A stretch of DNA of 17,979 nucleotides from Bacillota bacterium (GTDB taxonomy: Bacteria > Bacillota > Clostridia > Acetivibrionales > DTU013), in NCBI GenBank assembly GCA_023411715.1, contig JAEYOM010000003.1, positions 1-17,979 on the forward strand, read 5' to 3'. The notes beneath the pieces are model-generated. The model did not search any database and was not told where the DNA came from. It worked only from the letters and a program-made list of their open reading frames with translations. Below are positions 6,234 to 12,403 of this stretch, one piece after another (the stretch's first letter is position 1; each line of letters begins with the position of its first letter). Made by a program: the position numbers and the translations under genes.

Positions 6234-8639
6234 ATGTTCGGAAAACGCTTACTTACCCTGGCTTTTGTCATATTCTACACACTATCGCTGACGGCGGCCT
6301 TGAGCGCCTGCTCGAGCACAGGCTTTGCCGATCCGGGCGGCACGCCTTCACTGTCTGACGGAGTTGCGCAAGGCGGGACTGCAGGAGACGCTGCAGGATC
6401 GACGGGCGGCGGGCAAGCCTGGGATAATACCCAAATGGACAATAATGCCGCATCGGAAGTATCCGCAAACGGGACACAGACTTCCGCAAACGGGACACAG
6501 ACTTCCGCAGGCGGGACACAGACTTCCGCAGGCGGGACACAGGCCTCGGATGGTGCTGATACCGGAGTCAGGCCCGTATTCACCCCCGAAAGAGAGAGAA
6601 AATACGTCGACGTAGAATGGAAGCCTTTGGTCTGCGACAAAAAAGTAGCTCCGTATAAAGTCGATCCCAGCCTGTCCAATGTGGCAAACCTGTCGCAGTT
6701 CGGGTCTTTCTCAGCAAAACAGAAGCAAATGCTTTCCGGCAACGGTTTTTTCGTAGCACCCGCAAAGGAACAGCAGTTGTTTTATATCTATGAAAACAAT
6801 CAGTATCTGAAGCTTCCGAGTTTAATCACAGCCGATTCGGTACTTCAGGTATACCACGTGTTTTACGATTATTCATTGAGGACGCTTGAATATGAATATC
6901 TGCTGCAGGACCTCGAACAGTTGACGGACAGCATGCTTAAAAAGTCCGTGAGACTTTATGAAGACATAAAAGATAGGGACGTCAAGGCGGCGGCACTTAA
7001 GAATATAGCATATTTCGCGGTGGCGCAAAAGGTTCTGGAGAAGCAGCTGCCGGCCAATATGCCCGATGAGGCCCTGAAGCTTGCGGAAGCCGAGTCCGGG
7101 CTTGTTGAGAAACAGGAAGGCTTTGCGGTATCGCCGATCTTCGGCTTCAAAATGGATTACAGCCAATATACGCCAAGGGGACATTATACCAGGAGCCATG
7201 ATTTTGAAAGATTCTTCAAGGCGATGATGTGGTACGGGCAGGTTCCGTTCCCGCTGCTGATAGATAAGGACAACGTTGTAAAATTGTCGCTACCGGAAAC
7301 CCTGCAGGCTCTTCTTATTACTTACAGCATATTTACAAACGGAAGCGGAGAGGCCGACACGACGCTCTGGGAAAACATATACGACCCTACTGTATTCTAT
7401 GTGGGAAAGGCCGATGATCTTACCATATACGATTATAAGAATCTCCTCGTTAAGACGTTCGGTCAGGAGCCGGATCCGGAAGCGTTTACGGACAGTGATA
7501 AGCTCGATAAACTCATCAAGGAGGCTAAAAAGCTGCCCAAGCCCAGGATACAGCCGGAATGGACGAGTGTGAACACGCCTGTCGGAGCCCAGTTCAGATT
7601 TATGGGGCAGAGGTATATACCCGATTCGGAGATACTACAAAAGCTTGTTATGCCCTATATCAGGCCGATGCCAAAAGGACTTGATGTGATGGGCGTTTTG
7701 GGGTCCGACAGGGCTTATGCGCTGTTGACGGAGCTGTATAAGGAAGACAAGAACTGGCCGGAATACCCTAATAAGTTCAATGAACTGAAAGAAAAATTCG
7801 TGGCATTGCCTGATGAGACCTGGCGCTCCAATATGTATTACGGCTGGCTCTGGGTGTTGAAGTCCTTCACAGGTAATGTCGGCAAGGGCTACCCATCCTT
7901 CATGACGAACAGGGCATGGAGGGATAAATCTCTGAACACAGCACTGGCAAGTTGGGCCGAGCTCCGACATGACACGATACTGTACGGAAAACAGAGCGGC
8001 GCCGAAATGGGCGGGGGCGATGAACCGCCATCCATCAAAGGCTATGTCGAACCCAATATAGATGCATATGAAAGGCTGCTATGGCTTACGAAATACTCCA
8101 GGGAGAACCTTTCTGCAAGACAGATACTGCCGCCAGACCTGAAAGGCAGGATGCTGAGCTTTGAGGGCCTTCTTCAGTTCCTTCTGGATTGCTCGGTCAA
8201 GGAACTGAAAAATGAAGAGCTTACGAAAGAGGAATACGAAAGGATACAGTTCTACGGGGGCGAACTGGAACATCTGACGAGTTCCTTTTCAGAAAACGGT
8301 TTGAGATGGTTTGAAATAACCTCGGAAACGGATAAAAACATGGCGCTGATCGCGGATGTGCATACATCTCCCGGATACTACCTCGAAGAAGGCATCGGCC
8401 CGGCATCCGAGATATTCGCGGTCGTCCCCATAGGCGGCAAGCTGTATCTCACGAGGGGAGCGGTCTTCAGCTATTATGAGTTTGTCAGCGGTAAGAGGCT
8501 GACCGACGAAGAATGGCAGAAATCATTCGATGAAGGCAAGCAGCCCGCGATGCCCGAGTGGATAGATTCCTTCACAGACCGAAATGGCGCTAAAAAGAAG
8601 ATACCCGTGCCCGTTGATCCTTACGAATCATACTATTGA
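6234..8639 (+). CDS. DUF3160 family lipoprotein
   Basis: The 801-residue protein has a clear lipoprotein signal peptide: basic start M-F-G-K-R, hydrophobic core and lipobox L-S-A-C (23-26), with lipidation expected at C26. A low-complexity tether rich in Gly, Thr, Ser and Ala follows (about 27-115), including four copies of S-A-N/G-G-T-Q-T. The rest, from about residue 140, resembles the DUF3160 family (for example L-I-T-A-D-S-V-L-Q-V-Y-H and many Trp/Tyr-rich helices). These are secreted proteins of clostridia and some archaea with no known activity. ATG 6234 is preferred over an upstream in-frame start at 6144, which would overlap the preceding gene and bury the signal peptide; AAAGGA (6217-6222) lies 11 bases upstream. 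It is anchored outside the cell membrane. Confidence 0.8.
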   Translation: MFGKRLLTLAFVIFYTLSLTAALSACSSTGFADPGGTPSLSDGVAQGGTAGDAAGSTGGGQAWDNTQMDNNAASEVSANGTQTSANGTQTSAGGTQTSAGGTQASDGADTGVRPVFTPERERKYVDVEWKPLVCDKKVAPYKVDPSLSNVANLSQFGSFSAKQKQMLSGNGFFVAPAKEQQLFYIYENNQYLKLPSLITADSVLQVYHVFYDYSLRTLEYEYLLQDLEQLTDSMLKKSVRLYEDIKDRDVKAAALKNIAYFAVAQKVLEKQLPANMPDEALKLAEAESGLVEKQEGFAVSPIFGFKMDYSQYTPRGHYTRSHDFERFFKAMMWYGQVPFPLLIDKDNVVKLSLPETLQALLITYSIFTNGSGEADTTLWENIYDPTVFYVGKADDLTIYDYKNLLVKTFGQEPDPEAFTDSDKLDKLIKEAKKLPKPRIQPEWTSVNTPVGAQFRFMGQRYIPDSEILQKLVMPYIRPMPKGLDVMGVLGSDRAYALLTELYKEDKNWPEYPNKFNELKEKFVALPDETWRSNMYYGWLWVLKSFTGNVGKGYPSFMTNRAWRDKSLNTALASWAELRHDTILYGKQSGAEMGGGDEPPSIKGYVEPNIDAYERLLWLTKYSRENLSARQILPPDLKGRMLSFEGLLQFLLDCSVKELKNEELTKEEYERIQFYGGELEHLTSSFSENGLRWFEITSETDKNMALIADVHTSPGYYLEEGIGPASEIFAVVPIGGKLYLTRGAVFSYYEFVSGKRLTDEEWQKSFDEGKQPAMPEWIDSFTDRNGAKKKIPVPVDPYESYY
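6462..6545 (+). repeat. 21-bp tandem repeat in the lipoprotein tether
   Basis: Four consecutive 21-base units encode S-A-N-G-T-Q-T twice and S-A-G-G-T-Q-T/A twice. The units differ by only a few bases, so expansion is recent. It lies in the Ser/Thr-rich spacer between the lipid anchor and the folded domain, where length change should be tolerated. Confidence 0.85.
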
Positions 8640-8755
8640 TCCGTTATTCCATGGGCAGCACTATCGTCATCAAGGGCGGCTGCGGCAAAAAAAATGGATC
8701 ATATTATATCTGCGGCGATTGTTTCAACGAAAACGGCATATCTGCGGGCGAACGG
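8640..8755. other. Short intergenic stretch between convergent genes
   Basis: No convincing terminator hairpin was seen here. A forward frame across this stretch encodes a C-G-K-K-N-G-S-Y-Y-I-C-G-D-C segment, but it continues into the antisense of the GGDEF/HD-GYP gene and lacks a ribosome site, so I do not call a gene. Confidence 0.3.
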
Positions 8756-10498
8756 TCAAGGTATAGGATAGATCCGTGGTTTTTGCGTCGCTACTATGCT
8801 ATTACCTTTAATATGGAGTTTATGGGGTTCCCTGTCGCTTTCGTTAAGGTACGATTCTCTGATGATCTGTATGAAAAGTCTGGTTATTCCGGGGTCGAAC
8901 TGGGTTCCGGAATATCTTTCTATTTCTGCAAGAGCATCCTCAATACTGATAGCTTTCCTGTATACACGCGTATGCGTCATTGCGTCGTAAGCGTCAATAA
9001 CGGAGGTTATCCTCGCCGGAAGCGGTATATCGTTGCCTTTCAGGCCTTGGGGATAACCTTTGCCATCCCAGCGCTCATGGTGTGACAGGACGGACTGGGA
9101 TATATGCGCAAATTCGTCCGAAGACATCGTGATCCTATAGCCGATCGCAGAGTGCTTTTTCATGATCTCCCATTCTTCGGGAGTCAATTTGCCGGGCTTA
9201 TTGAGGATGTGGTCAGGTATCGAAATCTTTCCGATATCATGCATAAAAGCTACCATTGCAAGATCCTCGCGCTCCTTAGGTGAAAGTCCCATATGCCGGG
9301 CTACCAGGTAAGCCATTTCTTTCATTCGCACCACGTGCTCTTCAGTTTCAATATTCTTGTCAAGCAGGATACTCGTAAGGCAATCAGATATCGATTTTCT
9401 GATAAGCCTGCTTTCGGCAAGTTTATTCCTGTAAAGCATGTTGTCGGCAGTCTCTATGGCATTCTCAAGATCCTGGCCCGGTCTTTCCTTTGCGGCTGTT
9501 CCAAGCGAGATATCCAGAGGAACGTTATCATCTTTATGCTCTCTGCACATACCCTTTATCTGCTTCATTATCTCCACAGCCTGATCCGCATTGGTTCCGG
9601 GCATGACGATGATGAATTCATCCCCGCCCCACCTGCCTATGATATGCCCGGGTGCGGCGTTTTTCATTATATTGGCGGCGCTTGCCAGTACCTGGTCGCC
9701 CTTTTTATGTCCAAAAGTATCATTGATCAGCTTCAAGCAGTTCAAATCGCCGAGGATAATGCTTATAGGCAGTTGTCCCTCTTTATCCAGTCTGGCCATT
9801 TCGATCTCACAATAACCTCTGTTGTATACGCCGGTCAGTGAATCATACATGATCAAATACTGCATTTTCTCGTCCAGAAGCGCTTGATTTTCGCGGCCTT
9901 TCTGAAAATAGAGCATCTGTATGATTATTGTTGCTGCAGTCGGGAATATGCCAATTAAAGTGAATGTAGCAAAAAATATCAAATTTCCCCATATATATCC
10001 GAGAAAATAGAACATGCCGGCGCTGCCCCATAGTAGGAAGCAAACGCCCAAAATGTACCTTGTAATGCTCCGAACATAAGGCACCTGAATAGAAACCAGA
10101 CCTGTGTAAATAAGAAGAGCGCTGCCGAAAACCAGACGGGGAACGAAGTAGAATTCAGTTGACACTTTCATGAAACCGATTATTACATAATAAATGATTG
10201 GAACCAGACCGATTGCCGTTATAGCCTTCGAAGCTTTACCGCGGAAAAATTCAATGGAACCTTTGGCTATCGCCCAGATACCCAGAATACCTATTATGTT
10301 TTCAACAGTATTCCACATGGCAGAGTGCGGTGCAGTAAATTCGAATGATATTATAAGGGATGAAAGAGTTGTAAAAAGCCACGAAACGGACCAAAAAAGG
10401 ATATGTCTTTTCCGCTCTACAAAGTAAAGACAGGCGAATATAAGCATTAACGCCGCGTTATAGATGACTGTCGTCCAGTAATATGTATTCGCATCCAA
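8756..10498 (-). CDS. Membrane GGDEF/HD-GYP protein, cyclic-di-GMP turnover
   Basis: The 580-residue protein has about seven membrane helices (8-197), then a GGDEF domain with an intact G-G-D-E-F signature (291-295). An HD-GYP domain follows with H388, H420-D421 and H-H-E-R-W-D-G-K-G-Y-P (473-483). Both active sites look complete, so it may make c-di-GMP and also degrade it, or one domain may be regulatory. The inhibitory I-site RxxD expected just upstream of GGDEF is not seen (that stretch reads A-A-P-G-H-I-I-G-R-W). The membrane part is a sensor of unknown ligand. The start is TTG (10498-10496), with GGGGAGAG about 8 bases upstream and a stop codon further up that leaves no other start. A near-consensus promoter lies about 200 bases upstream, leaving a long structured leader. 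Confidence 0.9.
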   Translation of the reverse strand: MDANTYYWTTVIYNAALMLIFACLYFVERKRHILFWSVSWLFTTLSSLIISFEFTAPHSAMWNTVENIIGILGIWAIAKGSIEFFRGKASKAITAIGLVPIIYYVIIGFMKVSTEFYFVPRLVFGSALLIYTGLVSIQVPYVRSITRYILGVCFLLWGSAGMFYFLGYIWGNLIFFATFTLIGIFPTAATIIIQMLYFQKGRENQALLDEKMQYLIMYDSLTGVYNRGYCEIEMARLDKEGQLPISIILGDLNCLKLINDTFGHKKGDQVLASAANIMKNAAPGHIIGRWGGDEFIIVMPGTNADQAVEIMKQIKGMCREHKDDNVPLDISLGTAAKERPGQDLENAIETADNMLYRNKLAESRLIRKSISDCLTSILLDKNIETEEHVVRMKEMAYLVARHMGLSPKEREDLAMVAFMHDIGKISIPDHILNKPGKLTPEEWEIMKKHSAIGYRITMSSDEFAHISQSVLSHHERWDGKGYPQGLKGNDIPLPARITSVIDAYDAMTHTRVYRKAISIEDALAEIERYSGTQFDPGITRLFIQIIRESYLNESDREPHKLHIKGNSIVATQKPRIYPIP

Positions 10499-10527
10499 AC
10501 GTATCTCTCCCCATATTTTGCTGAGTG

Positions 10528-10613
10528 CGGACCCAGAGGTTTGTATTTATATGCAAAAAGCATGTAAATACATCAGGGAACACTCTGGCGGTCCGGCTGT
10601 CATGACGCCCGGA
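10528..10613 (-). promoter_or_regulatory. Structured 5' leader of the GGDEF/HD-GYP gene with alternative helices
   Basis: An outer stem pairs 10528-10538 with 10583-10595 (11 bp with a 2-base bulge) and encloses a second stem 10543-10554 with 10560-10571 (11 of 12 pairs, 5-base loop). A different hairpin pairs 10592-10596 with 10609-10613. Bases 10592-10595 take part in both, so the two are exclusive. No U-tract follows. I could not match it to the c-di-GMP-I or -II riboswitch consensus. It may be a regulatory RNA fold or a DNA palindrome. Confidence 0.5.
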
Positions 10614-10696
10614 TATGGTGCACTTTAGACCCGCGACCATTTATGTTTTTCGATCAAACTTACCGTAAACATAGCGTATAAATAAAATATATCGTT

Positions 10697-10725
10697 ACTA
10701 TAACGCATGTGTAGACAGATGTCAA
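10697..10725 (-). promoter_or_regulatory. Consensus-like sigma-A promoter for the GGDEF/HD-GYP gene
   Basis: On the reverse strand, TTGACA (10725-10720) is followed after exactly 17 bases by TATAGT (10702-10697). Transcription would begin near 10690 and give a leader of about 190 bases. Confidence 0.75.
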
Positions 10726-10745
10726 TAATTAACTATATACAGGTC

Positions 10746-10757
10746 TGTACAAGTACA
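10746..10757. promoter_or_regulatory. Short palindrome between divergent promoters, possible operator
   Basis: TGTAC and GTACA are separated by two bases. The site is about 20 bases upstream of the reverse promoter and about 80 bases upstream of the forward one, so a shared regulator could bind here. Only the symmetry supports it. Confidence 0.2.
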
Positions 10758-10837
10758 AATTGCACTGTCGGCAAATTTACCGCGGAGTAATGATTATATG
10801 GGTTCAGGGGGGCTACAGTCCTAATACTTTTAGCCTA

Positions 10838-10867
10838 TTGTAAAAACATAACAAAAATAGGTATAAT
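10838..10867 (+). promoter_or_regulatory. Promoter for the unrecognised membrane protein gene
   Basis: TTGTAA (10838-10843), an 18-base spacer and a perfect TATAAT (10862-10867). The predicted transcription start (about 10874) falls at the AGGAG ribosome site (10874-10878), so the leader would be only about 13 bases long. Confidence 0.55.
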
Positions 10868-10886
10868 TTGTTTAGGAGCATGTCTT

Positions 10887-11729
10887 ATGGTGAAATTGGA
10901 GTGGTGGCTGATGAGCTTTATCGATATCACTTTCAGGTATGTCATACCGGGATTGTCCGTCACGATAACTTTGTTAGCCTTTTTTCTAAACTACCACAAG
11001 AAAAAGAAGCTGGAATATGTGCACACTTTTTCATCACAGATACACGTCATAAAGAACCACGATTATAAAACAGCCGAGAATGACAGGACGATACTGCAGA
11101 CAAGGCTGGTATTCTGGAATCCAACCAGGCAGATCATCTGCAGGGAGGATATTCCCAAGAGCAATCCTATCACGATATCATGCGTGAAAGGGGCCGAGCT
11201 GTATAGTGTATCGCTCTTGTCCGCAAGCAATGAGGGCAGCGGGGTCAGAATCGTTAAAACCAGGCGCAATGGCTACCAGATAAAATTCGATTACCTGGAG
11301 GCGGGCGATGGCTTCCTGATCGATGTACTTTCTTCGGGAACTTCCCATAACGATCTGCTGATAAAAGGGTCGATAAGGGGCTCGGGCAAGAAAGCCATCA
11401 AGTACTGTTCGGTGCTGGAGCGGGAAAGATATTTGAGTATCAGGGAATTGCTGAATAACAGGAGCATCTTTTTCATAATCACTTTTGTTCTTACGATAAT
11501 AGTACTGATCGGCATCTTTATCCCGTTTGATGTAACGTTTCATCTCGGAGGCATATCAAAGTCAGCCAAAGGTATCCATATTCCAAGCGATTTCAAGCCC
11601 ATGTCCCTGGGTTTCATAATAGGCCTGTGGATTTTTTTGCTGCTCACTACAAAATCCGGCGTCAGCATCCGCAAGAGGATACCGAAAGAGCTTCTGAAAT
11701 ACGGGAGCATCAAGAACAGGCCGATGTAG
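10887..11729 (+). CDS. Membrane protein of unknown function
   Basis: The 280-residue protein is not recognised. It has one hydrophobic helix near the N-terminus (about 17-34), then a basic K-K-K-K patch. A mostly beta-like soluble region (about 42-185) contains the stretches R-L-V-F-W-N-P and E-D-I-P-K-S-N-P-I. Two C-terminal membrane helices follow (about 190-212 and 235-255), ending in a basic tail. The soluble part may be a sensor or adaptor domain on one face of the membrane, but no catalytic motif is visible. The start is ATG 10887, 8 bases after AGGAG; GTG 10890 is an alternative. It is transcribed away from the GGDEF/HD-GYP gene. The stop codon lies in the first copy of a 28-bp triple repeat, and a hairpin lies about 100 bases further on. 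Confidence 0.7.
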   Translation: MVKLEWWLMSFIDITFRYVIPGLSVTITLLAFFLNYHKKKKLEYVHTFSSQIHVIKNHDYKTAENDRTILQTRLVFWNPTRQIICREDIPKSNPITISCVKGAELYSVSLLSASNEGSGVRIVKTRRNGYQIKFDYLEAGDGFLIDVLSSGTSHNDLLIKGSIRGSGKKAIKYCSVLERERYLSIRELLNNRSIFFIITFVLTIIVLIGIFIPFDVTFHLGGISKSAKGIHIPSDFKPMSLGFIIGLWIFLLLTTKSGVSIRKRIPKELLKYGSIKNRPM

Positions 11730-11791
11730 CAGCCTCATCAAGAACAGGCCGATGTAGCAGCCTCATCAAGAATAGGCCGATGTAGCAGCCT
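11708..11791 (+). repeat. 28-bp tandem repeat, three copies, covering a stop codon
   Basis: Units 11708-11735, 11736-11763 and 11764-11791 are identical except for one C-to-T change in the third. Unit 1 contains the last codons and stop (11727-11729) of the membrane protein gene. Each further copy repeats the same I-K-N-R-P-M-stop coding end. Units abut directly with no spacers, so it is not a CRISPR array. Slippage or recombination within the array would leave the protein unchanged. Confidence 0.95.
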
Positions 11792-11827
11792 CGTTGGCGT
11801 AATGCGGTTCTTCATAACGGTACGGCA

Positions 11828-11853
11828 GAAGTCCCGGTTTAGCCCGGGACTTC
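11828..11853. terminator. Hairpin between convergent genes, probable terminator
   Basis: Arms 11828-11837 and 11844-11853 are a perfect 10-bp GC-rich stem with a 6-base loop. On the forward strand it is followed by a moderately T-rich stretch. It lies directly after the stop of the reverse 48-aa ORF and downstream of the forward membrane protein gene. It may therefore end both transcripts, though no strong U-tract is present on either side. Confidence 0.6.
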
Positions 11854-12000
11854 TTACGTTTCTACGTCACTTTGATGTTTTTCGTCAACTCTGATTACCC
11901 AGTCCTTATAGCGAGTATTAAATTCTTTATCTGAGTATTCCATAGGCTTGAACCATCCAGGCTTTTCTTTGCATCTGTTAAGCAACTCCCGATATGTCAT
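11854..12000 (-). CDS. Small protein of 48 aa, unknown function
   Basis: A reverse-strand ORF runs from ATG (12000-11998) to TAA (11856-11854). The product begins M-T-Y-R-E-L-L-N-R-C and is rich in charged and aromatic residues (K-P-G-W-F-K-P near residues 13-19, Y-K-D-W-V-I-R near 31-37). It has no membrane segment or signal peptide, so it should be a small soluble cytoplasmic protein. A GGGAGG Shine-Dalgarno lies 11 bases upstream, and the stop is followed at once by a 10-bp hairpin. Natural-looking composition, ribosome site and terminator support a real gene. I do not recognise the family. Confidence 0.6.
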   Translation of the reverse strand: MTYRELLNRCKEKPGWFKPMEYSDKEFNTRYKDWVIRVDEKHQSDVET

Positions 12001-12204
12001 TTGCCACGTAACCTCCCGTTTTCTTATTTCATGTTTATCTTATGAAGTAAACATAAAATAGGTGACATAATCTTGGGACACTATTAATTATTGAAGTGAC
12101 CAGGACGGCTGCTGCTTGCCTGTTGGCTGTGCTTTCGTGGCTTTAGAATCATAAAGCAAAGCGCATTTTGTATTCTACATTATCAAAAAGCAGAAGCAGT
12201 TTTT
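12001..12204. other. Divergent intergenic region upstream of the importer leader
   Basis: It should hold promoters for the reverse 48-aa ORF and for the importer operon, but no pair of hexamers near consensus stands out. A GTG-started 16-codon ORF (12096-12146) with a hydrophobic product lacks a ribosome site and is noted only as a weak leader-peptide candidate. Confidence 0.3.
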
Positions 12205-12298
12205 GCTCCAAATTGGAGGATAGTTTTGTAAACTATAGCTCCCCAATGCCGATGGTTAGGCATCGATGGTTAGGGATGATGTGCGGAGCTATATTTTT
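12205..12298 (+). promoter_or_regulatory. Attenuator or riboswitch-like leader of the ABC importer operon
   Basis: The segments give a chain of competing helices. 12206-12209 can pair with 12215-12218 (weak, 4 bp). 12215-12226 can pair with 12230-12242 (11 bp with a small internal loop and a 3-base loop). 12234-12242 can pair with 12285-12293 (9 bp perfect) followed by five T. The second helix uses the left arm of the third, so it acts as an antiterminator. Inside the terminator loop is a further hairpin (12246-12250 with 12259-12263) and a repeated CGATGGTTAGG motif. I do not recognise a known aptamer and saw no T-box sequence. Confidence 0.6.
12234..12298 (+). terminator. Terminator of the importer leader
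   Basis: Arms 12234-12242 and 12285-12293 form a perfect 9-bp stem with a large, internally folded loop, followed by TTTTT (12294-12298). It lies 106 bases upstream of the binding-protein start. Confidence 0.6.
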
Positions 12299-12304
12299 AT
12301 GAGT

Positions 12305-12338
12305 TTACTAATTTTGTACCAATTTATGGAATTAGTAA
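12305..12338 (+). other. AT-rich hairpin between the leader terminator and the binding-protein gene
   Basis: A perfect 9-bp stem (12305-12313 with 12330-12338) with a 16-base loop. It has no T-tract. It may act on mRNA stability or be an operator; I see no further evidence. Confidence 0.3.
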
Positions 12339-12403
12339 TTATTACCATAACATAGAAATATACTTATTCTATAAAAGATTGAAATTTTATAAGGGGGTTA
12401 ACT

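Noticed and set aside
8636..9085. Forward ORF of 149 aa with a C-x-x-C pattern after the DUF3160 gene
   Set aside because: Most of it is antisense to the well-supported GGDEF/HD-GYP gene; it starts with TTG without a ribosome site. Only the first 40 residues are free of overlap.
10499..10690. c-di-GMP riboswitch in the GGDEF/HD-GYP leader
   Set aside because: The GACGCAAAGC core and the receptor-loop arrangement of GEMM, and the c-di-GMP-II core, could not be located. Only a partial resemblance (GGGTCTAAAG) was found.
10803..10835. Riboswitch-like stretch (GGCTACAGTCCTAA) between the divergent promoters
   Set aside because: It lies upstream of both predicted transcription starts and forms only a 5-bp stem.
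11708..11791. CRISPR array
   Set aside because: The three 28-bp units abut with no spacers and overlap a coding end.
12096..12146. GTG-started 16-codon leader peptide before the importer leader
   Set aside because: No Shine-Dalgarno, and it ends about 60 bases before the competing helices, so a role in attenuation is not supported.
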